Shown here: piece after piece, positions 30,684-38,871 of the stretch
Position numbering within the stretch: position 1 is the first letter of the stretch
Layout of the letters: each line of letters starts with the position of its first letter
Assembly (NCBI GenBank): GCA_946540735.1
Contig: CAMNIN010000015.1
Coordinates: 1-64,000 of the forward strand
Direction: 5' to 3'
Length of the DNA stretch: 64,000 nt
From: an uncultured Prevotellaceae bacterium
Lineage (GTDB): Bacteria; Bacteroidota; Bacteroidia; Bacteroidales; Bacteroidaceae
Translations under genes and position numbers: made by a program
Notes under the pieces: generated by a model
Told to the model about the DNA's origin: nothing
What the model saw: only the letters and a program-made list of their open reading frames with translations
Databases searched by the model: none

Positions 30684-32933
30684 ATGAGGAGAGCATTATC
30701 CCTGGTCTGCGCCATCATGGTTTTTTACACAGTCATGGCGCAGGCTCCAGCCTTTCCCGGAGCCGAGGGTCACGGCCGATACATCACCGGCGGGCGCGGC
30801 GGCAAAGTCGTCCATGTGACCAATCTCAATGACAGCGGAAGCGGTTCGCTGCGCGAGGCAGTGAGCGGCAACAGCAAGAAAATCGTCGTCTTCGACGTCG
30901 GCGGTGTCATCCCCCTCTCCAGCAACCTCACCATCGGCGATAACACCACCATCGAGGGCCAGACAGCGCCATCACCTGGCATCACCATCAGGTATTACAC
31001 CGTCACCCCAGGCAGCAACAACATCATCCGCTACATCCGTGTGCGCAGAGGTCAGGAGAAGAACGTGAACGACGGAGCTGACGCCATCACCTCACAGCAC
31101 AAGACCGGGATGATGATCGACCACTGCTCCTTCTCGTGGAGCATCGACGAAGTGGCCTCTTTCTACGACAACAACAATTTCACGATGCAATGGTGCACCA
31201 TCGCCGAGAGCCTCATCAATGCCGGTCATGAGAAAGGAGCACATGGCTATGGCGGCATCTGGGGCGGCAAGCTCGCCTCCTTCCACCACAACCTGATAGC
31301 CCATGTGGCCAACCGCTCACCCCGGTTCAACGGTGCACGCTACAACTGGGGCGGTTATACCAGCAACCTCCTCTTCAACGACTATCGGTGGCAGAACACC
31401 CTTCAAGCAGAGATTGTGGATTTCCGCAACTGCATCGTATACAACTGCGGCAATGGATGCTATGGTGGTCCTGGCGGAGGACATATCAACATCGTGAACA
31501 ACTATTACAAGACAGGACCTGCAGGCTCGACCACACACGTCACCAACGTCACGCTGGCCGGCAGCGGCAATGCAGGGAATGACCAGACTTTCTGGGACAT
31601 GACCAGCCGCTACTTCATCAACGGCAATCAGGTGAACAGCAACGCCAACTACGATTGGAAGGGAGTGAGCTACGACAAGGGCATCCCCAGCAAGAACGGA
31701 GATTACTACACGAAAGACCCCAACCACTATTATGGTGAAGGAGCCGGCTATGTGTCGATCAGCGGCACCGACTGCGTGCGTATCAAACTGGATAATGCGA
31801 GTGCGACAGGTGAGGTGACCACCCACACCGCCAGCCAAGCCTACCAGAAAGTGCTCGATTACGCTGGAGCCTCCATGTTTCCCGACGAAGTGGACAAGCG
31901 TTACGTGACCGAGACCCGCAGCGGCACCGCCACCTACAAAGGTTCCGTCACCGGCAAATCCGGGCGCATCGACCGTGTGGCCGATGTGAATGGCTACACC
32001 GAAGCCACCTTCGGTACCGGTGCCTATCCGTCGGACTGGGACACCGACCGCGACGGCATGCCCGACATCTGGGAGGAAGCCAATGGTCTGGATGCCCACA
32101 ATGCCTCTGATGCCGCCACCTACACCCTCGACCCCAAGGGTTATTACACCAACATCGAAGTCTATTGCAACGCCCTCGTGGAGGAGATGGTGAAACAGCA
32201 GAACGCCAATGCCGAAACGACAGTCGACGAGTACTACCCTACAGTGAAGAAAGTGGAGGGAGTGCCCTATTACGGAGCAGGAACCGACTTCGGTGAGATC
32301 ATCGAGGAAACCAAGAGCTACACCATCGCCCAGTCCACCTACCAGAGCGGCGGCGACACCCAGGTATGGACCTTCAATGAAGGCATCACCGTCAGCAATG
32401 GCAAAGGCAAGACCTACAACAGTTCGAAAGGCAAGGAAGACGGCATCAAGTACAGCAAGAACGTGCAATACGCCATCGGACTGCCGGATCACTTTTATGC
32501 CAAGACGGTGACGTTCAAAGGCTATGACAACTACGCCGACCTCGACTCCTACCTCCTGGAATGCAACGGGACAGAATACGAAGCCACCGCATACGTCTTC
32601 CCTAAGAAAGAAAACGACCAATACACCGTCGTCAGCCACACAGTGGAATTAGCCACCCCCACAGCCAGGCAACTGACGTTCACCGCGGGAGGCCAACAAA
32701 CCGTCTGGGTCATCACACTAACAGGTATGGTCAGCACCCAGGAGCCCGTGACGCTCCTGGGTGACGCCAACAAGGACGGTCAGGTGAACGTCTCCGACAT
32801 CATGTGCATAGTCAGTCACATCCTCGGCAATGAAGTAGCGGTCTTCAGCAAGTCGAATGCGGATGTCAACAAGGACCATTCTATCAATGTCAGCGACATC
32901 ATGTGCATCGTGAATATCATCTTGAAACAGTGA
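30684..32933 (+). CDS. PL1 pectate lyase with C-terminal dockerin-like repeats
   Basis: A 749-residue exported protein. Signal peptide (about 1-19), PL1 beta-helix about 22-400 with APAFPGAEGHGRYITGGRGG, VTNLNDSGSGSLREAV, DHCSFSWSIDEV and the catalytic-arginine region FHHNLIAHVANRSPRF. A linker with DWDTDRDGMPDIWEEANGLD (calcium-binding, thrombospondin-3-like) follows, then a beta domain. The last 58 residues are two dockerin-type calcium loops: DANKDGQVNVSDIMCIVSHILG and DVNKDHSINVSDIMCIVNIIL. It makes unsaturated oligogalacturonides that the GH105 half of the preceding gene product can process. Terminator at 32964-33012. Confidence 0.92.
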   Translation: MRRALSLVCAIMVFYTVMAQAPAFPGAEGHGRYITGGRGGKVVHVTNLNDSGSGSLREAVSGNSKKIVVFDVGGVIPLSSNLTIGDNTTIEGQTAPSPGITIRYYTVTPGSNNIIRYIRVRRGQEKNVNDGADAITSQHKTGMMIDHCSFSWSIDEVASFYDNNNFTMQWCTIAESLINAGHEKGAHGYGGIWGGKLASFHHNLIAHVANRSPRFNGARYNWGGYTSNLLFNDYRWQNTLQAEIVDFRNCIVYNCGNGCYGGPGGGHINIVNNYYKTGPAGSTTHVTNVTLAGSGNAGNDQTFWDMTSRYFINGNQVNSNANYDWKGVSYDKGIPSKNGDYYTKDPNHYYGEGAGYVSISGTDCVRIKLDNASATGEVTTHTASQAYQKVLDYAGASMFPDEVDKRYVTETRSGTATYKGSVTGKSGRIDRVADVNGYTEATFGTGAYPSDWDTDRDGMPDIWEEANGLDAHNASDAATYTLDPKGYYTNIEVYCNALVEEMVKQQNANAETTVDEYYPTVKKVEGVPYYGAGTDFGEIIEETKSYTIAQSTYQSGGDTQVWTFNEGITVSNGKGKTYNSSKGKEDGIKYSKNVQYAIGLPDHFYAKTVTFKGYDNYADLDSYLLECNGTEYEATAYVFPKKENDQYTVVSHTVELATPTARQLTFTAGGQQTVWVITLTGMVSTQEPVTLLGDANKDGQVNVSDIMCIVSHILGNEVAVFSKSNADVNKDHSINVSDIMCIVNIILKQ

Positions 32934-32963
32934 CCCAACTCCCCACCCCTCCGAGGAACGTAT

Positions 32964-33012
32964 CAGTCTTACCACCTTATTTAATAATAAGATCCGTGAG
33001 GCTGTTTTTTTT
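32964..33012 (+). terminator. Intrinsic terminator
   Basis: Outer stem CAGTCTTAC (32964-32972) / GTGAGGCTG (32996-33004), inner stem CTTATT / AATAAG, then eight T (33005-33012). Confidence 0.8.
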
Positions 33013-33024
33013 ATCCCTTTTTCG

Positions 33025-33055
33025 TTGTGGAATCCAAAAAAAATGGTTAAGTTTG
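33025..33055 (+). promoter_or_regulatory. Promoter of the duplicated-module protein
   Basis: TTG 33025-33027, 20-bp spacer, TAAGTTTG 33048-33055. Confidence 0.75.
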
Positions 33056-33107
33056 CATTTAAAAAGGAAAAACAACCAAAATCTTTAATTCACTAAACCA
33101 TCAGTCT

Positions 33108-35312
33108 ATGAACAAACATCTACGCTACACACTTATGTCGATGCTGATGATGGTCTGCGGATGGGCTTCCGCACAAGTCATCACATTCGACCCTGCTGTG
33201 GACCTTGGCACACAGGCCAGCAGCAGCACTGGTGAAGACCAAGTGACCAAGAGCGGCGTGACCATCGCCGCCTCACCGACAGGTTCCTTTGGAAACGGGC
33301 AACAGTACCGCGTGTATAAAGGATCCGATTTCACTGTCACCTCCACGGCAGGCAACATCACCAAGGTAGAGATCACTTGCACGGCTTCTGACGACGCCAA
33401 ATACGGTCCGGGCTGTTTCAGTGCTCCCACAGCAGGCAGTTATGCTTATGAGGGCACCATCGGCACCTGGACCGGCAATGCCAGTTCATTCTCGATGAAC
33501 GCAACAAGCAACCAAGTGCGCATGACCCTGGTGAAAGTCACCATCGGTGATGGCGGTGAAGAACCAGGTCCCGGTCCGGAACCCCAGCCCGGTAATCCGA
33601 CAGGAAGCGGTACGCTGGCAGACCCATGGAATGCCGTAGCCGCCAACAACTTCGTCGCAGGCCTGGCCGCCGACACCCCTACCGAGGAAGACTACTACAT
33701 CAAGGGCAAGATCGCCAAGTTAGGCAACAAGGGTGAGTTTGGCTCTCAGTTTGGCAATGCCACCTTCTACATCTCCGACGATGGAACCGATGCCAACACC
33801 TTCTACATCTACCGCACCTACTACCTGGAGAACAAGATGTGGGTGGAAGGCAACACACAGATCAAGGTAGGCGACGAGGTGATCATCTGCGGCAAGCTCG
33901 TCAACTACAAAGGCGACACCCCTGAAACCGTACAGAACCAGAGCTACATCTACTCCCTCAACGGTGCGACCAAGGAAGAGACCCATGAAGAGCCACCTGT
34001 GGAAGGCGCCATCGTATTTGACGCCACTGTAGACCTCGGCACCCAAGCCGGCAGCAGCAGTGAAGAAGACCACGTGACCAAGAACGGCGTGACCATCGCC
34101 GCCTCTCCGATAGGCTCGTTCGGCAATGGCCAGCAGTACCGCGTCTATAAAAATTCCGACTTCATTGTCACCTCCACGGTGGGCGACATCACCAAGATCG
34201 TCGTCACCTGCACCGCTTCAGGAGAAGAGAAATACGGTCCCGGATGTCTCATCAACCCCACCTCGGGCAGTTACACCTTCGAGGGCAACACCGGCACATG
34301 GACCGGCAGTGCCAGCAGCGTTTCGATGAATGCAGCAGAATACCAAGTGCGCATGACCAAGGTTGAAGTGTATATAGGCGGCGAGGTGCAGAAAGTGCTC
34401 ACCATCAGCGGCACCACCCCATTCACCACCTCCACCACCGTGACCATCACCCCGTCGAACGCCGACTATGCGGTATACTACACCCTCGACGGCAGCGACC
34501 CACGCACCTCCTCCACGCAGCAAGTCTACAGTGCACCGTTCACCCTCACCGCCACCACTACCGTAAAAGCCGTAGAGGAAGACCTGGCCGGTGTCTTGAG
34601 CGACGTAGTGGAGAAAACCTTTGTGAAAGAACAAGCCCCCGACATCCCGACTGTGAACGACATCGCAGCCTTCAAGGCCCTCGAGAGCGGTACAGAAGCC
34701 ACGCTGAAGCTCAACAATGCCCAGGTGCTGTACGCCCTTGACCGCGACGTCTACGTGCGTGATGCCACAGGCGCCGTGGAGTTCTACAACACCCAGCTCG
34801 GCTTTGAAACCGGTCAGGTGCTCAATGGTGAGATCACCGGCAAATTCAGTCCCTACAACGGTCTGCCTGAACTTGTAAGCACCAGCAACACCGATGCCAA
34901 CACATTCACGGCCACCGCAGGAGAGGAGCCTCTGCCCGTGTCGACAACCATCTCTCAGCTCAGCGAGAGCCTACTCTGCGACCTGGTGGAATTCCCCGCC
35001 ACCCTCAGCAAAGAAGAGGCAGGAACCTTTGCCAATTCGGGTGACTCCAAGATCCTGCTCTACGACAAGTTCAAGGTGCTCGACGACAGCACGCCTTATG
35101 GCCAAGACTGCTATGTGAAAGGCATCCTGGTCATCTACAAGGGCGACCTTCAGGTCTACCCGACCGCCATTTCCAACAACAGCGGCATTCAGGAGCTGAG
35201 CGGAGTTTTGCTTGACAGCAATGCCCCCATGTACAACCTCTCCGGCCAGAAAGTCGGACCTGACTACAAGGGCGTCATTATCCAGAATGGCAAAAAGCTG
35301 ATACTCAAATAA
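33108..35312 (+). CDS. Secreted multidomain beta-sandwich/OB-fold surface protein
   Basis: A 734-residue exported protein with no recognisable enzyme domain. Order: signal peptide (1-22); module A1 (about 23-150); Gly/Pro linker; an OB-fold-like domain (about 165-285, AVAANNFVAGLAAD ... YYIKGKIAKLGN ... FYISDDG); module A2 (about 300-425), a near copy of A1 sharing SFGNGQQYRVYK, KYGPGC and TWTG; a chitobiase C-terminal-like beta domain (about 430-510, YAVYYTLDGSDPRTSS); a second OB-like domain (about 520-690, NDIAAFKALESGTEATLKLNNAQVLY); and a short tail (MYNLSGQKVGPDYKGVIIQNGKK) like those on other Prevotella surface proteins. A glycan-adhesion or scaffold role near pectinases is plausible but not shown. 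Confidence 0.75.
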   Translation: MNKHLRYTLMSMLMMVCGWASAQVITFDPAVDLGTQASSSTGEDQVTKSGVTIAASPTGSFGNGQQYRVYKGSDFTVTSTAGNITKVEITCTASDDAKYGPGCFSAPTAGSYAYEGTIGTWTGNASSFSMNATSNQVRMTLVKVTIGDGGEEPGPGPEPQPGNPTGSGTLADPWNAVAANNFVAGLAADTPTEEDYYIKGKIAKLGNKGEFGSQFGNATFYISDDGTDANTFYIYRTYYLENKMWVEGNTQIKVGDEVIICGKLVNYKGDTPETVQNQSYIYSLNGATKEETHEEPPVEGAIVFDATVDLGTQAGSSSEEDHVTKNGVTIAASPIGSFGNGQQYRVYKNSDFIVTSTVGDITKIVVTCTASGEEKYGPGCLINPTSGSYTFEGNTGTWTGSASSVSMNAAEYQVRMTKVEVYIGGEVQKVLTISGTTPFTTSTTVTITPSNADYAVYYTLDGSDPRTSSTQQVYSAPFTLTATTTVKAVEEDLAGVLSDVVEKTFVKEQAPDIPTVNDIAAFKALESGTEATLKLNNAQVLYALDRDVYVRDATGAVEFYNTQLGFETGQVLNGEITGKFSPYNGLPELVSTSNTDANTFTATAGEEPLPVSTTISQLSESLLCDLVEFPATLSKEEAGTFANSGDSKILLYDKFKVLDDSTPYGQDCYVKGILVIYKGDLQVYPTAISNNSGIQELSGVLLDSNAPMYNLSGQKVGPDYKGVIIQNGKKLILK

Positions 35313-35333
35313 AACATCTTTCCATCACCATTT

Positions 35334-35367
35334 CATGAAGGGCATGCCGAACGGTATGCCCTTCATG
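35334..35367 (+). terminator. Strong hairpin after the duplicated-module gene
   Basis: Near-perfect 16-bp stem centred on 35350 (CATGAAGGGCATGCCG / CGGTATGCCCTTCATG), 22 bp after the stop. It is followed by A, not T, so termination would be non-canonical. Confidence 0.5.
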
Positions 35368-35399
35368 CATAAAAAAACGAAAATTTTCTTCTGATTTCG

Positions 35400-35429
35400 T
35401 TGCAGGTTGAGAAAAAAAATGTATTTTTG
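35400..35429 (+). promoter_or_regulatory. Promoter of the C10 peptidase gene
   Basis: TTG 35400-35402, 19-bp spacer, TATTTTTG 35422-35429. The leader to the ATG at 35550 is long, about 115 nt. Confidence 0.65.
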
Positions 35430-35549
35430 CAAAAAAAACGAAGACATTCTACAATAATTCTTTACGAAGATCCACTCATTCAAGACTCTAAGCGGCTTTG
35501 GCCAACTACGATTCGAATAGCTACAACTAAGACCACTATTTGATTGTCA

Positions 35550-38500
35550 ATGATTGTGAAACGTATATTACAAATCTGGATTCTGGCACTTGTCAGCCTT
35601 CCACTCATCGCCAATCCTGTCACACCAGGAGAAGCCCGTGAGAAAGCAGCAGTTTTCTTTGAGACCCATGGCAAGCGCATCACCCCTGCCCCATCCCATG
35701 TGCGAACCGCCGAGGAGGGCCAGGAGGCATCACCCTATTACATCTTCAATGCTGCGGAAGAAGGCTTCGTCATCATCTCAGGCGATGATGCGGCAGGCGA
35801 CATCTTGGGTTACTCCACCCAAGGCCATTACGACGAGGAAAAAATTCCCGAAGGGATGCAAGCTCTTCTCACAGGTTATGCCCATCAAATCAACCTGCTG
35901 AGAGAGACCCCCACGAGACGTCCCTCCAAGAGAATCATCGCCCACGAATCCATCGCCCCATTGGTGACCACCACCTGGTCGCAGGGCAATGCCACGGAAG
36001 AAGGCGGAGCCTACAACCTGCTCTGTCCGATGATAGACTCCAAGCACACTCTGGCCGGCTGCGTGGCCATTGCCATGGCCCAAATTCTCAACTATCACCA
36101 ATGGCCAAAAGAAGATTGTAAGGAAATCCCCGCCTACACCGTAGGCGACGGAGAAATGGTCCTTGAAGCCCTTCCCCCCATGACCTTTGACTGGGGCAAT
36201 ATCCTCTGCACCTACAACGGCACAGAGACCGACGAGGAACGCATGGCCGTGGCCCAGTTGGCACTTTACTGCGGTCAAGCTTCCAAGACCCACTATGGCC
36301 TTGAGAAATCAGAAGCCTTCGGCAATGACGCCGCCAACGCATTACGTGAGTATTTCAACATGTCGTCCAAGCTCCAATATGTGAAATCCGCCGACTACAC
36401 TGCCGAGGAGTGGGACAAGATCATCTACAATGAGTTATCCAGCAGTAGGCCTGTGCTCTATTTCGGTTATTCCACAGCCGATGGCCATGCCTTTATCTGC
36501 GACGGTTATGACGGCAATGACTTCTACCACATCAACTGGGGATGGGGCGGTGACTGCGACGGCTACTTCAAGCTCTCAATCCTCAACCCCAACGGAGACA
36601 ACAGCGGCAACACCTACAGTTACTCGCTCAACCAGCATGCAATCATCGGCATCCGGCCGAATATCGAGAGCGAAGAGATCATCCAATTCACTGACGAGAC
36701 AGCCAAGTCGATCTGCATCGACCATTGGGACAGTGATGCCGATGGTGAACTGAGCTATGAGGAAGCCAATGTGGTGCTCAGTCTCGACAATGCTTTCACG
36801 GGCAACACCGAACTGAAAGACTTCAATGAGTTGCAGTATTTCAGAGGTCTCAAGAGCATCGGCCCCTCAGCCTTTGCCGGATGCACCGGACTGGCATCGA
36901 TAGAAATGCCACCAACCATCCTCGAGATCAAAGAAAACGCTTTCAGCGGATGCAACGGACTACTTTCCCTGATCATCCCCGAGGGTGTGAACGTCATCGA
37001 GAACGAAGCCTTCTTCGGTTGCACCAACATCAACCGTATCTATGTCAAAACGGGCAACACGACATATGACTCCCGTGAGAACTGCCATGCCATCATCGAA
37101 ACCGGCACCAACACCCTTGTACTGGGTTGCCAGAACACCGTGATCCCCATCACCGTGACCAACATTGGAGCAAGCGCCTTCGCCGGTTGTGAGAAACTCG
37201 TCAAGCTACAGATACCGGAGAATGTCACGCACATCTACAATGGTGCTTTCGAAGCCTGCACCAACCTGAAAGAAGTTTCGTTCCCCAGTTCTCTCTATAC
37301 CATTGGCGACAAAGCATTCTTCGGCAACAGCAGCCTGATGAAAATCATTTTTCCACAGGCCATCAACAGTATTGGCAGCCAGGCCTTTGCCGGATGCAAG
37401 AAAATGACCACCATGATCGTCAGCAACCCCGTGCCAGCCCTCTGCGGTGATGACGCATTCGACGACTGCCACCCCACCCTATACGTGCCCAACGGTGCGA
37501 AGGAAGCCTATCAAGAAGCCAAGGAATGGAGCAAGCTGTCGATAGAGGAACTGAAAGAGAACGACTACCTCACCTGCAGTGACACCACTTTCACCAAGGC
37601 CCATGGCGGTCGTCTGACCATCAAGATGCGCAACAACGACACCGTCATCGGCCTTCAGTTCCAGATCACGCTGCCCGAAGGCATCAGCATCCGCCAGAAT
37701 GAAGACGAGGAATATGACATCACCAAGACCAGCCGTGTCAGCAACCAGACCTACTACTGCACCCAGCAGAAAGACGGCAGTTACTTGGTGCTCGTAATGT
37801 CGATGAGCATGGCTCCCATTGCCGGCCACGACGGAACGATCCTCGAAATCGGCATCGTGTGCGACGAGGATGTGGAGCCCGGCGAGTATGATGTGAGTTT
37901 CTCTGAAATCTCCATCAGCACCATCGATCGCGGTACGATCGTTGGCGTGCGTCCGTTGCCTTTCACGAGCAAAGTGAAAGTCAGGCAGTTTGACATGGGA
38001 GATGTCGATGGCAACAGCCGCATCAACGTGACCGACGTGATGCTGGTAGTGAACCACATACTGGGGTATGACTCACAGATCTTCATGAAGGAGTTCGCCG
38101 ACCTTGACTTCAACCAGCACATAGACGTCACAGACGTGATGCGTATCGTGCAGATCATCCTCAACCAGTCGACCAGCACCCCACAACCCAGTGAGGAAGA
38201 ACCATCCGTCAGCACCAGTCTGGCTCCCGCCTCACCCGGCACCTTCACCCTGCATGTCGATGACGGCCGCGACCTCACGGCCCTTCAGATGAAAGTCAGG
38301 CTGCCCAAGACCAGCATTCTGAAATCCGTCAAGCTAAGAGACGGATGCAGCAATGGTCACCAGACCATCGTCACCGCCCTTGGCGACGGTCTCTACAACG
38401 TCGTGGTGTTCAACCTCAGCGGACAGCCCTTCCGCCATCAAGGCGGAGAGTTGCTCGATTTCGTCATCAGCGGCCCGTCACAAGCGATCTCCGTCTATGA

Positions 38501-38687
38501 CATATTCTTCACGGACACCAGTCACGAGACCCTAAGCAGCGAGGAGAATACCCTCACCGACGGCATCGACGAGATCACCGCCGACGATTCAGCAGACACC
38601 CCGGCATACAATCTCCAAGGCCAGCGCATCGGAAGAAATTATCACGGCATCACAGTACAAGGCGGTCAGAAACGGCTCAAGAGATAA
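35550..38687 (+). CDS. C10-family cysteine peptidase with LRR, cohesin-like and dockerin-like regions
   Basis: 1,045 residues from the ATG at 35550 (an upstream TTG at 35544 is less likely). Signal peptide about 1-22; Spi-type inhibitory propeptide about 23-130 (TPGEAREKAAVFFETHGKR, YYIFNAAEEGFVIISGDDAA); catalytic C10 domain about 130-365, with the nucleophile in LAGCVAIAMAQILNYHQWP (Cys171), histidine in DGHAFICDGYD (His313) and HINWGWGGDCDGYF. A BspA-type LRR block (about 405-665) follows, then a cohesin-like beta-sandwich (about 670-815), two dockerin-type loops (GDVDGNSRINVTDVM, ADLDFNQHIDVTDVM), a second sandwich and a tail AYNLQGQRIG. It is a relative of interpain A/streptopain with an unusual set of adhesive modules. 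Probably cell-surface or secreted proteolysis rather than pectin breakdown. Confidence 0.9.
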   Translation: MIVKRILQIWILALVSLPLIANPVTPGEAREKAAVFFETHGKRITPAPSHVRTAEEGQEASPYYIFNAAEEGFVIISGDDAAGDILGYSTQGHYDEEKIPEGMQALLTGYAHQINLLRETPTRRPSKRIIAHESIAPLVTTTWSQGNATEEGGAYNLLCPMIDSKHTLAGCVAIAMAQILNYHQWPKEDCKEIPAYTVGDGEMVLEALPPMTFDWGNILCTYNGTETDEERMAVAQLALYCGQASKTHYGLEKSEAFGNDAANALREYFNMSSKLQYVKSADYTAEEWDKIIYNELSSSRPVLYFGYSTADGHAFICDGYDGNDFYHINWGWGGDCDGYFKLSILNPNGDNSGNTYSYSLNQHAIIGIRPNIESEEIIQFTDETAKSICIDHWDSDADGELSYEEANVVLSLDNAFTGNTELKDFNELQYFRGLKSIGPSAFAGCTGLASIEMPPTILEIKENAFSGCNGLLSLIIPEGVNVIENEAFFGCTNINRIYVKTGNTTYDSRENCHAIIETGTNTLVLGCQNTVIPITVTNIGASAFAGCEKLVKLQIPENVTHIYNGAFEACTNLKEVSFPSSLYTIGDKAFFGNSSLMKIIFPQAINSIGSQAFAGCKKMTTMIVSNPVPALCGDDAFDDCHPTLYVPNGAKEAYQEAKEWSKLSIEELKENDYLTCSDTTFTKAHGGRLTIKMRNNDTVIGLQFQITLPEGISIRQNEDEEYDITKTSRVSNQTYYCTQQKDGSYLVLVMSMSMAPIAGHDGTILEIGIVCDEDVEPGEYDVSFSEISISTIDRGTIVGVRPLPFTSKVKVRQFDMGDVDGNSRINVTDVMLVVNHILGYDSQIFMKEFADLDFNQHIDVTDVMRIVQIILNQSTSTPQPSEEEPSVSTSLAPASPGTFTLHVDDGRDLTALQMKVRLPKTSILKSVKLRDGCSNGHQTIVTALGDGLYNVVVFNLSGQPFRHQGGELLDFVISGPSQAISVYDIFFTDTSHETLSSEENTLTDGIDEITADDSADTPAYNLQGQRIGRNYHGITVQGGQKRLKR

Positions 38688-38733
38688 GCATCCTGCGCCG
38701 CTTCGTCCGAGCCTTTTCACAAGAATCGACACT

Positions 38734-38773
38734 CAGCCCATTTCCCGAAAATCAGGAAGTGGGTTGTTTTTTT
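38734..38773 (+). terminator. Intrinsic terminator of the C10 peptidase gene
   Basis: 12-bp stem CAGCCCATTTCC (38734-38745) / GGAAGTGGGTTG (38755-38766) with two G-T pairs, then seven T. Confidence 0.85.
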
Positions 38774-38783
38774 GACATTTTTT

Positions 38784-38814
38784 TTGATATTCTCAAAAAC
38801 AATCGTTATATTTG
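38784..38814 (+). promoter_or_regulatory. Promoter of the CE8 gene
   Basis: TTG 38784-38786, 20-bp spacer, TATATTTG 38807-38814, 58 bp before the ATG at 38872. Confidence 0.75.
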
Positions 38815-38871
38815 CAATTTGAAAACAAGAAATCTTATCTATCTAACAAATCATTAAAACGGAAATTGCCT

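Noticed and set aside
28388..30718. Long minus-strand reading frame opposite the GH28-GH105 gene
   Set aside because: Same reason: antisense shadow of a gene with clear catalytic motifs.
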